A stretch of 64,000 nucleotides of DNA, from positions 243,088,187 through 243,152,186 of the forward strand of contig CM054058.1 of the NCBI GenBank assembly GCA_028641055.1, written 5' to 3'. Shown here piece after piece: positions 11,068 through 22,528 of the stretch. This stretch comes from Alopecurus myosuroides (taxonomy: Eukaryota; Streptophyta; Magnoliopsida; Poales; Poaceae). The position numbers and the translations under genes are program-made. Numbering within the stretch: the first letter of the stretch is position 1; each line of letters opens with the position of its first letter. Under the pieces are notes generated by a model. The model made no database searches and was not told where the DNA came from. It was given only the letters and a program-made list of their open reading frames with translations.

Positions 11068-13509
11068 TTACATCCTCGGGAAGGACTGCTTCAGCCCCAT
11101 ATACCATGAAAATGGTGTGTATTTTGTGGATCGATTTGTGGTTGTGCGGAGGCTCCATAGCACGGAGGGTAGCTTTTCTTCCCAATGTCCCGCTGCTGGG
11201 TGTAGGCGGTCGAGTAGCCGTTTCTTGATGCCAGCTGAGACCAATCCGTTGGATCGTTCGACCTGGCCGTTGGTTTGCGGATGAGCCACTGAAGCGAATT
11301 TGAAGGTGATTCCCTTTTCTTCGCAGAACTGATGTGTTTCCTTGGCCGTGAAGTTGCTGCCATTGTCGGTGATGATGTTGTGTGGTATGCCAAATCTGCA
11401 TACAATGGAATCGAGGAATTTGACGGCGCATTGTGCGCTAGCCGAGGTGACTGGCATCGCTTTGATCCACTTCGTAAATTTGTCGACTGCGACAAGCAAG
11501 TGTGTGTATCCTCCGGGTGTAGACTTGCGTAATGGTCCTACAATGTCTAGCCCCCATTGTGCAAAGGGCCAGGCGATTGGTATCATATGTAATTCCGTGG
11601 CAGGGGCGTGTGGTTTGGACGTAAATCGTTGGCAAGCGCTGCACATGTCGACCAAGTCCTTTGCGTCTCTAGCTGTTGTAAGCCAGTAGAATCCTGCTCG
11701 AAAAGCTTTGCCCACGATTGCTTTCCAGCTGGCGTGATGTCCACAAATCTCCTTGATGTATGTCTCGCAGCAATTTTTTCCATCCTCGGGTGCTATGCAT
11801 CTTTGCAGTATGCCTGAGATGCTCTGTTTGTATAACTCGCCGTTGAGTACCCGAAAAGATTTGATGCATCGTACTATTTGTCGAGCTTCGCGAGCGTCTG
11901 CTGGGAGCTGTTTGGTGGACAAGTAGTCGAGATATTTCTGCGTCCAGACTGGCTCGACCAGAAAAAATTGTCTTGAAATACCGTGTCTGAGCTTGATGAG
12001 AGCAACTTGTGGGCTGACATCTATCTCCAATGTTGCAGGTGCTCCTGCAGTTTTCTTGACCTTGACTGAACGCTTGGTCATCCTCTCGAAATATATTCCT
12101 GGCGGTATGGGTGTATTTGTGGACCCCATGTTTGCCAGCCTATCTGCCTCTTCGTTGCTGGATCTCGCGATGTGCTTCAGCTCACATCCTTTGAAACTTC
12201 CTTCGAGTAGATTGTACATGTCCCGATACGCAACCATGTTTTCTGCAATAGCGTCGCACTCCTTCATTGTGTGTTGTACGATGAGGTTAAAATCACCATA
12301 GATCATCAAACGGGTGGCTCCACACACGATTGCCATCTTCATGCCATGTTGCAGGGCCTCGTATTCTGCGTCGTTGTTGGATGCTGGATCGTCGGGTGGG
12401 AAGTCCAATCGCAGGACATACTGCAGCTTATCTCCTCTGGGAGATATAAGGATGATCCCAGCTCTAGCTCCTTCATTCCTCTTGGACCCGTCGAAGTACA
12501 TGATCCAGTTACTCGTGTGCGGCCCAGGTGTTTGTAATTCTGTCCACTCGCTCAGGAATTCCATGAGTACCTGTGACTTCACGGAATTGCGCCCTGCGTA
12601 GATGATGTCCCAGGCGCCTAGCTCGATGCTCCATTTTGCTATTCTTCCAGATGCCATAGGATTGTTCATGATGGTACCGAGTGATGCGTCGTTTACTACC
12701 GTTACAGTATGTTCCTGGAAGTAATTCTTGAGCTTTCGAGCCCTGAGAACAACTCCGTATGCGAGCTTCTGGTAGTGAGGGTATCGATGTTTGCACGGCG
12801 AGAGCACCTCGCTGATGTAGTAGATTGGTCTTTGAACTCCATATGCCTTGCCATCCTCAGGTCGTTCGACTATGATGGCCGTATTGATGACTTGATTTGT
12901 TGCGGATAAGTATAGGTAGAGTGGTTCCCTTTCTTGTGGTGTTGCCAGAACGCCCCTGCTCTGTAAGGCTCGTTTCAGGTCCGTGAATGCCTGTCTTGCT
13001 TCGGGTGTCCTCTCAAACTTATCTGTCTTTTTCAATAACTTGTAGAAGGGTAATGCCTGCTCGCCCAATCGTGCAATGAATCTGCTCAAGGCGGCTAATC
13101 GCCCCGCGAGCTGTTGCACCCTGCGAAGATTGGTGGGCTCCTTCATTGTCAAGATTGCTTGTATTTTCTCTGGGTTGGCTTCAATTCCTTTGGCGGACAC
13201 CAGGTACCCGAGAAGTTGTCCTGCTGGGACGCCAAAGACGTATTTTGTCGGGTTGAGCTTGATCCTGTATGCATTTAGAGCATCGAATGTTTCCCTGATA
13301 TCCTCGAGGAGTGTGTCCTCCACTCGAGTCTTGATGACGATGTCGTCAACGTACACTTGTACGTTCTTGTCAATGAGCTTGGCGAGGCATTTTTGCATGC
13401 AGCGCTGATATGTTGCACCTGTGTTTTTTAGCCCGAAAGGCATTGTCGTGTAGCAGTATACACCATGAGGTGTAATGAATGCTGTCTTTTCCTCGTCTTC
13501 CTGTTTCAT
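11068..13509 (-). pseudogene. Gypsy pol: reverse transcriptase, RNase H (two), integrase
   Basis: This 813-codon open stretch starts mid-RT. YVDD, the RT catalytic motif, is near residue 53. An RNase H-like connection follows (about 190-310), then a second RNase H (YFDGSKRNEGARAG near 340, NNDAEYEAL, YGDFNLIV), an integrase zinc-finger region and an integrase core with LDIVGP, ITDNGSNF and QTNGQVERSNG carrying the D, D and E residues. The paired RNase H domains are a mark of Tat elements. The Met at the left of the frame is only the first after a stop; the N-terminal RT lies at 13510 and above and is broken. The frame ends prematurely in the integrase. Confidence 0.85.
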
Positions 13510-14102
13510 CCTGATTTAGTTGTATCCCGAGTAGGCATCTAAGAAGGAGAGGCGTTGGCAGCCTATAGTGGAATCCACGATCTAGTCGATCCGCGGGAGG
13601 GGAAAGTTATCCTTGGGGCAGTGTTTGTTCAGCAACGTGTAGTCAATGCACACGCGAAGGATGTGGGTGTTCTTCTTTGGGACCAGCACTGGGTTTGCTA
13701 ACCAAGTGGATATTTTTATCTACCTGATGAATTTTGCTGCGAGCAGTCTATTTACTTCTTCTCCAAGTGATTTCTGCTTGGGCTCTGAGAACCATCGGGT
13801 GGTATGCTTGATGGGTTTTGCGTCTTTGTAGACTTCGAGTGAGTGCTCGGCAAACTCCCTGGGTATCCCTGGCATATCTGAGGGCTGCCAAGCGAAAATT
13901 TCCCAGTACTCACGGAGGAGTTCGACGAACGCGCTTTCCTATGCTGGCGAGAGGGTGGTGGAAACCATCCCGTTTTCGCAGAATCTGTCGGGTGCACTTG
14001 GTGTTTGCGAGTGTCGCTGTTGGCACTGAATTCTAATTCTGGTGTGTTCTTCTTCGTGAGGGGCATCATAGAGTGATCCGTGGTTTTTTCTATCTCCTCT
14101 AG
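13510..14102 (-). pseudogene. N-terminal reverse transcriptase of gypsy pol, interrupted
   Basis: The minus strand encodes VDSTIGCQRLSFLDAYSGYN just upstream of the open pol frame, matching the RT motif LSFLDAYSGYHQI. Two stops interrupt it, TAG at 13582-13584 and TAA at 13516-13518, both at positions where glutamine is usual. The more N-terminal part (13600-14100) keeps RT-like residues only in scattered frames. Confidence 0.7.
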
Positions 14103-14675
14103 TTATTCTTGCATCCCGAAATATTTGGCGATCTCGTTGAACTCGATGTCGCACTTGTTGGATTTTTGGAAATCACCGTCGATGGTGATTGTGCCATATT
14201 CCCCGGGTAGCTTGAGCTTCAGATATGCATAGTTTGGTACTTCCATGAATCTTGCGAACGTTGTTCGACCAAGAATGGCGTGATATTGCGAAGGCCAGTC
14301 GACTACTTCGAAGTCGAGAAATTCTCTCCTGTAATTGCGTTGATTGCAAAACACCACCTCCAAATTAATTGTTTCGAGTGAGCGGATCGCCTTTCCTGGA
14401 ACGATCCCGTGGAAGGATGTCTCTGATTCAGCGAGCCCTTCTAGGTTCTTGTTCATCCGATGAAGTGTGTCCACGTAAATGATGTTGATGCCACTTCCCC
14501 CGTCCATGAATACGCGAGCCAGTTCGTAATTGCCAATTTGTGCTTGGATTACTAGAGCAGCGTGTCCTGGTCGATAGACTCGCGGAGGGTGGTCTTCCTT
14601 TGAAAAGTTGATTGGTTGGTCCGCCATCTTCAGGTATTCGGGTCTTCCTGGTGGGGTTTGCAGATCCATGCACAA
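14103..14675 (-). pseudogene. Aspartic protease region of gypsy pol
   Basis: The 190-codon frame contains the retroviral-type protease active site in the form FMDGGSGINIIYVDTL and a later ILGRTTFARF segment, as in Tat/Athila elements. The active-site DGGSGIN replaces the more usual DGGSSLN form. An in-frame stop ends it at 14103-14105 before RT, where the polyprotein should read through, so pol is split here as well. It lies between gag on the right and RT on the left. Confidence 0.75.
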
Positions 14676-15065
14676 TTGTCATGTGTTTGTCTTCTAAGCC
14701 CGGCGGGACGCGTAGACCTTTTGTATCATCCCTAACAGTCCGGTGGGGTTCGGGTATGCGTTACCTCCCACGTTAGCGACGGGCGGCGCAGGTAGTGCGG
14801 CTAGCATCGCGTTTTGGTTTCCTGGTGGAGGCAGAGGTTGTGGCGGTTGGAATCCTTGGTGTCCTCCTCCTGGAAGCTACGGGTAGCCTTGACTAACTGC
14901 CGTTCTGTTCTTCTTCGAAAAGGCCTCGTGAATGTCAAGGAACTTTCGGCAATCCTTGAGAAGGTGTGTTGCCTTGGTTTTGCCAGTGCGCTTATCTGTA
15001 AATAGATTTAGCGTGCAGTATCCATCAAGGTCCTCTTCGGGATTTTTGTCCTCCGCCTTTGTCTT

Positions 15066-15827
15066 CTATTCGCGATTTCCACGGCGTCCGCTATCGCGAT
15101 TTCGTGTGAACTCTGCCGCCACTAGTTCTTCTCGGTCGTCGTGATCGTAGTACTTCCTTCTTTTCTTTCGACCGTGGCAGTCGTCTTCGGGTGCGGGCGA
15201 AGATGCCCTCTCGTTGCGCACTGAGTCCTCTCCGTTAGCCCATCTATCGGCTATGATCATTAGCTCTCCAATAGTTTTTGGCGCAACTCGTCCCAATTCT
15301 TCTCTGAAAGGAGTTCGTCGAGCGCCCTTTGCGAAAGCTTCGACTGCTACTTCCTCTGATATGTTCCCTGCGGTGTTCCTGAGCGTGGTCCATCGTTGGA
15401 TATATTCGCGAGTGGACTCGCCACTCTTCTGCTTGCAGGCTCGCAGTTCCTCGATGGTCGCTGGTCTTTCGTACGTTGCTTGGAATTTTTTGCAGAAATC
15501 GAAGTGTAGATCGTCCCATGACCCGTAGCTGGACTTCGGTCTTGCTTCCAGCCAACTACGTGCCGCTCCTACCAAGTGTAGGTTGAGGTACTGCATAGCC
15601 GTGTTCTTGTTCCCACGTTGGCATTTTACTGCCGTGAGGTAATCCGACAGCCATGACGAAGGTTCGAGTGAACCATCGTATTTTGTTACTTCTGTGCTGA
15701 GTTTGAATCTTTTGGGTAGAGGCGCGTTGCGGATGCTGCGAGCGAAGCATAACGCGCCGCAGGTTTCGTCATCAGAAGATCCGGACGAGGAGCGCGCGCG
15801 GTTCCTTGCTGCTCTCGCCTTGTCCAC
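15066..15827 (-). pseudogene. Gag core domain (Retrotrans_gag) of the gypsy element
   Basis: The 253-codon frame carries the PF03732-type Gag core: YDGSLEPSSWLSDYLTAV, then LHLVGAARSWLEARP, then WDDLHFDFCKKFQATYERP, then the STREYIQRWTTLRN stretch. This domain makes the capsid-like shell. A basic C-terminus follows (GRKKRRK), after which a zinc knuckle would be expected, but the stop at 15066-15068 comes first. The region 14690-15065 continues in other frames, so gag has lost its reading frame. Confidence 0.8.
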
Positions 15828-16022
15828 TCTATTTTGCGCGATTTCTGATCGCGCATTATAACCTGGTTGATCACGATCGGTTTCCTTCCTTGGTTCCTTG
15901 CTGCGATTTCGCGAGCGGCTGATATGATGTCGCGAGCCGCGGTCTTTATTCCTCGGACTACCTTCGCAGCTGCTCCGTTTGTCATCACGTCGCCGGGCTT
16001 CTTTTCCTCGACCACGGCGAGG

Positions 16023-17144
16023 CTATTTTTCCCTCCTGGGCGAAGCACTCCTGCGCCTGCGGGATGATTCCTTCTCCTTCTGTGCAGCAGCTTTCCTGCG
16101 ATCATAGGAGGCAAGCCTTGAGGCTGCCATGCCTAATCCCTTCTGAACTTGCTTGTATTGCTCTGCTCGCGGGTCGTTTTCCCCTGGTTGATTTATCTGC
16201 ATGTAGGTTACTGTGGCTAGGACCGCGGTAGCGGGAGTTTGCGGATAGATGTTTCCCTCCTCGTCGACTCGCATGAGGGAAGGTTCGAGTGACTTGCTGA
16301 TTCCGTTCAGGGACTCGTCGTCCATAGTCGCGGTTCTTGAGGCGTATCCCTTCCTCGCGGGACGAGTCCCGACAGAAGGTGTTAAGGACAGCGCGGCCCA
16401 GCGTTGGCTCGACTCGTCCGCCAATCTCTTCCGATTGGCTAGATCTATACGAGCTCCCTTGATCGCAGTAGCCGCTCTCACTAGATGATAGTGGTAGGCG
16501 GTCATATCTTCGTGTGGGGATCTGACTGCAGGTGGTTTGCTCGTGCGGATAGCCTCCTTTGCTCGGACCCAAGCGTCTCGCAAGACGCTGATCTCAGCGC
16601 GTTCCCTTGCGTTGTGTTCAGTTTCTTTGGGTGGTTCTTCTGATCCTGCCATGCAGACTTGAGCCAGATATGGCTTGTGGGTCCTAGGCGTGGCTTGAAA
16701 TGTCTTCCTGATCCGAGAGGGTTCCTCTGTAGAGAGGGTATGGAAGTTGCTGGTGTTGAGGCGGATGGACTCGCCACTTTTCGCCAAGTCGCGATCCGCG
16801 CGGTAGGGTCGTGAATCGACACCTCCTAGGCTGGAGATCGACTCAGATCCCGATTCCTCAGGGAAGTGAAGGATCCCATCTTTGTTGGCGTAGAACTTGA
16901 AGCTCCCGAACGTCAAGGTGACGCTCTTCTCCAGATCGCTGAATATTGGGCGTGATTTCGGCGAGTGAGGGGTGACTACGACAGATCCGATTCGAATCGG
17001 GTTGGTCGGAGTCGAAGTCGAGGGTTTCCAACGTGAGTTGGTTGTCGATGAAGCCGAAGATGCCGGAGATCCAGCGCCCGCCGTTCCCACAGACGGCGCC
17101 AATTGTCGAATCTGTATCTCAACAAGTCCCTCGGGTGAACCCAT
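16023..17144 (-). CDS. N-terminal Gag leader ORF of the gypsy element, reading through the primer-binding site
   Basis: The 373-codon frame precedes the Gag core and is rich in Ser, Arg and Ala, with long helical stretches (RAAAAIKGAR-like, LADESSQRW) and an SSRRRRSASPRREK tail. It matches no enzyme I know; such leaders are common in Tat Gags. Its Met codon lies 40 bp inside the 5' LTR, so the first 14 or so residues are LTR-encoded and the frame crosses the LTR/primer-site joint. A later Met could be the real start. The overlapping frame 16114-15686 carries the path towards the Gag core, implying a frameshift near 16030-16110. Confidence 0.6.
   Translation of the reverse strand: MGSPEGLVEIQIRQLAPSVGTAGAGSPASSASSTTNSRWKPSTSTPTNPIRIGSVVVTPHSPKSRPIFSDLEKSVTLTFGSFKFYANKDGILHFPEESGSESISSLGGVDSRPYRADRDLAKSGESIRLNTSNFHTLSTEEPSRIRKTFQATPRTHKPYLAQVCMAGSEEPPKETEHNARERAEISVLRDAWVRAKEAIRTSKPPAVRSPHEDMTAYHYHLVRAATAIKGARIDLANRKRLADESSQRWAALSLTPSVGTRPARKGYASRTATMDDESLNGISKSLEPSLMRVDEEGNIYPQTPATAVLATVTYMQINQPGENDPRAEQYKQVQKGLGMAASRLASYDRRKAAAQKEKESSRRRRSASPRREK
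17081..17102 (-). other. Primer-binding site of the gypsy element
   Basis: On the minus strand the LTR end GATTCGACA is followed by A and then TTGGCGCCGTCTGTGGGAAC. This TGGCGCCGTCTGTGGG form is the common primer site of Tat-type gypsy elements. I do not assign the tRNA. Confidence 0.8.
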
Positions 17145-17690
17145 AGGGTTTCGATTAGGAGAACTTGTAGTCGCTGGTGACGATCGTCGGCTAGATACGG
17201 GGCACGATTTACCCAGGTTCGGGGCCCTCGTAGAGGTAAAACCCTTAATACTGCCTCTGTCGATCTGTATTCACGAGTAGATCAGTTACAATAGGGGGTT
17301 GCTCAAGTCGAGAGTATGATCTCGAGCTTAAGGCTTGGTGGTGAGATCTTGCTTGTCCCCTCCTGGTGGTTCTCCTGGCCTTATATAGGTGGCCAAGTCT
17401 CAAATCTCACCCGGGGAGGTCTCGAACTCTAATCCTAGGTCGGTTACAAGTTTCCTATCTTAACCCGCAAGGCTTCACGGGTGGGCTTCAACTGGGCCTT
17501 CTAGAATAGTATAAGGCATCTCCTCTTTTTTTTATAAAGGGATTTATTACTCAAAAGGTTGAAGCATTACACCCGGCCTCTTCATCGTAAAATGCACACG
17601 GCCGAAATCCGAAACTGAAAATAAACAGAGCGATAATACTACAAAACATCCGTTGTAGACTGTCGATGCTATGGAGCCGCTATCCGTAGA

Positions 17691-20582
17691 TCAAGCGGCC
17701 ATCCATGTGATAAAAATATCCCTCACCACCTGCTCCAGTCGTGCACATGCCTCCGTAAAAAGGCCCCGTAACTCCCCTCGCTGTAATGTGGACCACGAAC
17801 GGAGAATACCTGTGCTCCTGAATAGAATCTGCATAGGAGAAAAAAAATTATCATTGAAAATCTTGTCATTTCTACATAGCCAGAGCGACCAAATAACGCC
17901 AAGCGCTCCTACCCTAATAATAGTCTTAAAACGTTTATCAACCCCATTTAACCAGTTGCCGAATATGTTCGTAACGGAAGTAGGTTGATAAAGATTCGAA
18001 GCCATTTGGATAGCGGACCATAGAACGCGCAAATGTGCAATCAAAGAATAAGTGTTTAATTGTCTCCTCATGAGAACAAGAAACACACTTAGATCTCCCA
18101 TGTCAATTACGTTTGACAAGATTATCCTTTGTAAGTATGACCCCCTTACGAAGGTACCACGCGAAGATTTTAATCTTCAACGGTACTTTCATACGCCATA
18201 CATTTTTGAAGATATCGACTGGCATGTCCGATTGGATCAAATCCCTATACATGGAATCCACCGAGAACAACCCATTCTTAGTGATCTACCAACGAAACTC
18301 ATCAGCGCCTGGTGTAAGAGTAACCATAGTTAATCCATCAACCAAGTTTTGCCAAGACATAAGTCGAGGCCCGAGTAAATCTCGTCTAAACGTAACATTA
18401 GGAGGTGATGTTTGCATGACCGTAGCCAGCGTACCATCTTTATGTCGCGCTATCGTGTACAAAGCCGGATACTGTTCTTTGAGTGTGGTATTACCTAACC
18501 ACTTGTCCTCACAGAACCGTATCTGCGATCCATCCTTAATCTTAAATACCCCATAGCGAAAAAACTTATTTTTGTTCGCCATAAGTACAGCCCAAAAGTG
18601 TGAATCACCTGGTTTCCACATAACCTGTGATACTGCTTTCGAACCTATGTATTTGCGTTTCAGGAGGGTTTGCCAAACGCCATCTTTGGTTAGTAGTTTG
18701 AACATCCATTTGCCAAGTAGGGCTGAATTATTGACTTGTAGGTCATGAATACCGAGCCCCCTGATCTCGTGGACGACAAACTACATCCCATCTGGCCAAT
18801 CGATATTTCTTCTTCTCGTTGTCACCCTGCCAAAAGAATCTTGATCGGAAATAATCCATTTTTTAAGACTCCTTTAGGTAATTGGAAGAATGATATCATA
18901 TACAGTACCATATTAGTTAGGACTAAATTAATGAGTACCAGTCTTCCACCAAGTGACAACGATTTTCCTTTCCAACTAGCAAGCCTTTTCTGCATACGCT
19001 CTTCGACTTGACCCCATTCTGCATTAGTCAATCTCCTGTAATGTATTGGTGTTCCCAAATACTTAATAGGAAACTGACCTTACTCACAACCGAATAACTC
19101 GGTATACTGGGCAACTGCATCTTGGGCCTCACCAAAGCAAAACAATTCACTTTTATGGAAATTAATTTTTAATCCAGATAGTTGCTCGAACACTGAAAGA
19201 ATTAATTTCAGATTCGTCGCTTTCTCCAAATCGTGTTCCATAAAGAAAATTGTATCATCTGTATATTGAATGATAGACAATCCCCCATCGACAAGATGTG
19301 GAATTACTCCCTCAATTAGGCCATTTTCCTTGGCTCGATCGATCATGATCGCTAACATATCAGCCACAATAGTAAACAATACGGGCGATAACGGATCACC
19401 TTGTCTCAAGCCTTTCTTAGTTTGGAAGTATCGGCCAACATCATCATTGACTTTGATAGCCACGCTATCTCCAACTACAAAGCTGCGAACTAGGGTGCAC
19501 CACTCTTCTGAAAATCCTTTCATTCTCAGAGTCTCCTTGAGAAACTCCCAATTCACTTTATCATAGGCCTTTTCAAAGTCTATTTTAAGAATTTCCCCAT
19601 TAAGATTCTTTGAGTGCAACTCATGTACGGTTTCGTGTAAAGTCACGACCCCATCTAGGATATTCCTACCCTGCATATGTGAAGTATGCGTAAGTTTTAC
19701 CACATGGTCTGCCACTGAATTTAGCCTAATAGTTGCAACTTTTGTAAAGATTTTGAAACTAACGTTAAGAAGGAAGATTGGTCGGTACTGTTGTATCCTT
19801 TCTGCGTTCAAAACTTTAGGTAACAAAACGACTTCCCCAAAATTAAGGCGATACAACTCCAGGTGTCCACTCTGCAAGCAACCAAACATCTCGATGAGAT
19901 CATATTTAATGATCTCCCAGAAATGCTGATAGAACTCCGCCGGACAACCATCTGGACCAGGTGCCTTATTATGTTTCATTTGGAATATCGCCTTCTTTAT
20001 CTCCTCTTCTGAGAAGGGAGCATTAAGATAAGCGTTTTCTTCCATTGAAACTTGGGGAATATCATCTGTGCGGCTCTCATCCATAGTAATATTACCTACT
20101 TCAGGAGCCCCAAACAGATCTTTATAGAACTTTGTGATATAAACCTTGAGATACTCTTGTTCCTCAATGAGACCTTCATCTTGATGGAGACAATGAATCC
20201 GTTTTTTCCTATGTCTTCCATTGGCAACATTATGGAAATACCGAGTATTCGAGTCTCCTTCGAGAATGAATTGAGCTTTCGATCTCTGATACCATTTGAG
20301 TTCCTCTTCTCGCAACATTTGTGCTACTTTCGCATTGGATTGACTTTTAAGTTCAACCTCTTACAAAGATAGCAACCTAGTTTCTGCAAGTCGATCTAAC
20401 TCATCGATAATGGAACAAAGACGCTCTTTCTCCTTCTTTAGCATCCCGGTCGTATGTCTCGCCAAACCACGGAGATATTTACGCAAATTGCGCATTTTAT
20501 TATTCCATCTCCGTATTGGGTTATCCCCTAAGACCGGTTTTTGCCATACTTTCTTAACTAGTTCTTCAAAACTGTCACGCAA
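17691..20582 (-). pseudogene. LINE ORF2: reverse transcriptase and C-terminal zinc-binding-like region
   Basis: The RT frame (20318-19080, 412 codons) has FEKAYDKVNWEFL, the GLRQGDPLSPVLFTIVADML motif and QYTDDTIFF, where plant LINEs usually have YADD. MKHNKAPGPDGCPAEFYQHFW is the usual N-terminal RT signature. Further frames at 19058-18822 (GTPIHYRRLTNAEW), 18705-18286 and 18119-17691 carry the downstream parts, the last with the WLCRNDKIFN-type motif of the RT-associated zinc-binding region. They lie in different frames, so several indels are present. The linker 20582-20361 joins it to the endonuclease. Confidence 0.8.
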
Positions 20583-20719
20583 AAACCAACCTAGTTCAAA
20601 TTTGAACTGTGTCTGGCATTGTGGTTTTGATGTGCCAGTTGAAAGTAGAAGGGGGCATGGTCCGATAGAGACTCAATACGTTCTAGAGCACGTACCGTTA
20701 CCAAAGGGAACTTATCTTC

Positions 20720-21337
20720 TCAATCGGTACTCATTAATATGCAATCTAGCTTTACGTATGTAGGCTCCGGTAGAATATTAGCCCAGGTGAACTGTCGTCC
20801 GGTCATGTAAACCTCTCTCAAATCCAGGCTATCAATGACAACGTTGAACAAGAAAGGCCAATGACCATCAAACCGTCCCCGGCTTTTCTCATGTGGAAAT
20901 CTTAGCAAATTAAAATCACCTCCAATTAAAATTGGATGTGGATTATTATCATCCAAGTTAACCAACTCCCGCAGAAAATTCTCCTTAAACTCTTCCTGTG
21001 CAGCACCATACACAACAACCAAGCTCCATACGAAATTGTCGGCACGGTTATGGAGGTGTAATTTAATATGAAAATCACCATCCGACCTTGCTAACACATC
21101 AAAGGAGTCAGTTTTAATGCCTAGTAAAATGCCACCCGACCTACCACGTGGAGGAATAGAGTGCCAAGTGAAGTCGATACCCCCTGAAAGGCGGTTCAGA
21201 ACGCTCACTGGAAAATATCTCCTCCCTGATTCGGAGATAGCCACAAACTCCAACTTGTGTTCCCTGACGTATTGTGCAATATTCAAATGTTTAGCCAAGT
21301 CTCCAAGACCTCTGCTATTAGTGAATAAGCCATTCAT
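20720..21337 (-). pseudogene. LINE ORF2 endonuclease domain
   Basis: This 205-codon frame is an APE-type endonuclease that nicks target DNA in LINE insertion. Visible residues are AISESGRRYF (catalytic Glu), LIGGDFNLLR (Asp and Asn) and VKLDCILMS (Asp, with Cys in place of the usual Arg). The expected WN(T/C)RGLG start is altered to FTNSRGLG. A stop at 20720-20722 separates it from the downstream RT linker. Confidence 0.8.
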
Positions 21338-21436
21338 CGGGAAACCATTGGGTTTTTAGGCGGTCTCTCAGAATTTCGCGGTGAGTACTTCCTTTTTTGT
21401 TTGGGGGTTTTGGATTTCCGGCCGGAAGCATATAGA

Positions 21437-22443
21437 TCATAAAGATCCTAGCCCGTCCTCATCATCCATCCCCACCTCAGTCACTTCCCCCACAAGATGT
21501 GATAAAAGCTGTCCATCCGAAGAGACATACGCTGAATCATCATCCATATGGGGTATATCCATCCTGCTAGAATCACTTGGCTTGACCGTTAAACGATCAA
21601 ATTCCATGTGCTTCAACGTATTAGTGGATATCGTGACTTCCGTATCATTCTTCCCTAATAAAACACCAACGGCACCTAGTCTAGATGATAACTTGGTATT
21701 TGAAAAAAAAATGATTTCTGATTGGAGCACGTACCCAAAGTCGGAGACGAAAGCATTGCCGCCTTCCGTCGTATGGCCTTGGTCAGTGCATCCTCATCAG
21801 TCAATGTAGCCCGTCCGCTGCGACGAAATGGCGAGCGCTGCGCCTCAGCCCCTTTTTAGGCTGCCCATGATCCACAGAGGGAGGCGCCACGGCGGAGGGC
21901 GGCAATGGCGAAAGATACCCCCCGACCACCATGTCAACAGTCACCGTAACAGGTACCGCATCATCCATGTCGCAACCATGAAGGGGTGACGGAGTCAGCG
22001 GCGCCGTCACTGTCGACTCAGCCCGTGTCGCGACGTCCACGGACTGTCGAGACGGCGTCACCACCGCTACGCCCGTCGACACCGCTCGAGCCGGAAGATA
22101 AAACCACCTAAGGAATGCATAGCACGCACAATTTTCTTGCCCCTAGGAGTGACAGGAGACAAATTAATTGGCATTAATGCATAGTTCTTCAGAAGTTCCA
22201 ACGCCTGTGTACGGACATGGTCGCCACCATCAGCAGCAGGGGACGGATCAATAGCCATGTTTGACGCGCCCCCGCGTCACCTTCCGGAGCAGCAGCAGAA
22301 TCAAGCACATCAGCATCTCGAACACCTCTAGAAGAAGACTCCGAAGGTATCTTCAGGTCCCACATGTAAGGCACAAAATCTAGCTCTGGCTCGAAATCCT
22401 CAGGCTCTGGGCGGAAAGTGAAACCACAACCTTTCAGACGCAA
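21437..22443 (-). pseudogene. LINE ORF1 remnant
   Basis: Frames at 22443-22189, 22258-22067, 22082-21801 and 21730-21437 overlap or abut and look like one proline/serine-rich protein broken by frameshifts, ending before the endonuclease. No complete zinc knuckle is seen. Position upstream of ORF2 is the main reason for the call. The 5' boundary coincides with the target duplication, so the real ORF1 start has been lost. Confidence 0.55.
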
Positions 22444-22528
22444 AATAAGGCATCTTCTCTTGGACTACAGTCCTGGGCCTAGGACCGGGTAAACTTACTC
22501 GACAGGTCCAAGACCCATCCATTCGTCA

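Larger units (their letters stand above)
17528..22444 (-). mobile_element. L1-type LINE inserted in the gypsy LTR
   Basis: A 17-bp target duplication flanks it: ATAAGGCATCTCCTCTT at 17511-17527 and the same with one change at 22445-22461. The T-run at 17525-17533 on the plus strand is the short poly(A) tail, giving minus-strand orientation. ORF2 runs from endonuclease (21337) through RT (20318-19080) to a C-terminal region (18705-17691). ORF1 is present only as broken pieces (22443-21437), so the copy is probably 5' truncated. Stops and frameshifts make it inactive. Confidence 0.88.
5183..22528 (-). mobile_element. Ty3/gypsy (Tat-type) retrotransposon, nested and decayed
   Basis: Read from right to left: 5' LTR (17104-22528, split by a LINE), primer-binding site, gag (about 17144-15066), protease (14675-14103), RT/RNase H/integrase (about 13800-10667), an antisense gene region (10429-6423), polypurine tract (5248-5235) and a 3' LTR remnant (5234-5183). 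An apparent second RNase H and the extra antisense gene with a PF04195-type domain fit the Tat group of plant gypsy elements. The giant-LTR element has displaced the rest of the 3' LTR. Stops and frameshifts in pol show it is dead. Confidence 0.85.
17104..22528 (-). repeat. 5' LTR of the gypsy element, split by a LINE
   Basis: The LTR pieces are 17104-17527 and 22462-22528 (about 475 bp without the insertion and one copy of its duplication). Ends are TG at 17104 and CA at 22528 on the plus strand. The outer 52 bp match the 3' LTR remnant at 5183-5234. The 5 bases after it, CGTAG, would be one copy of the target duplication; the other is outside the window. Confidence 0.85.
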
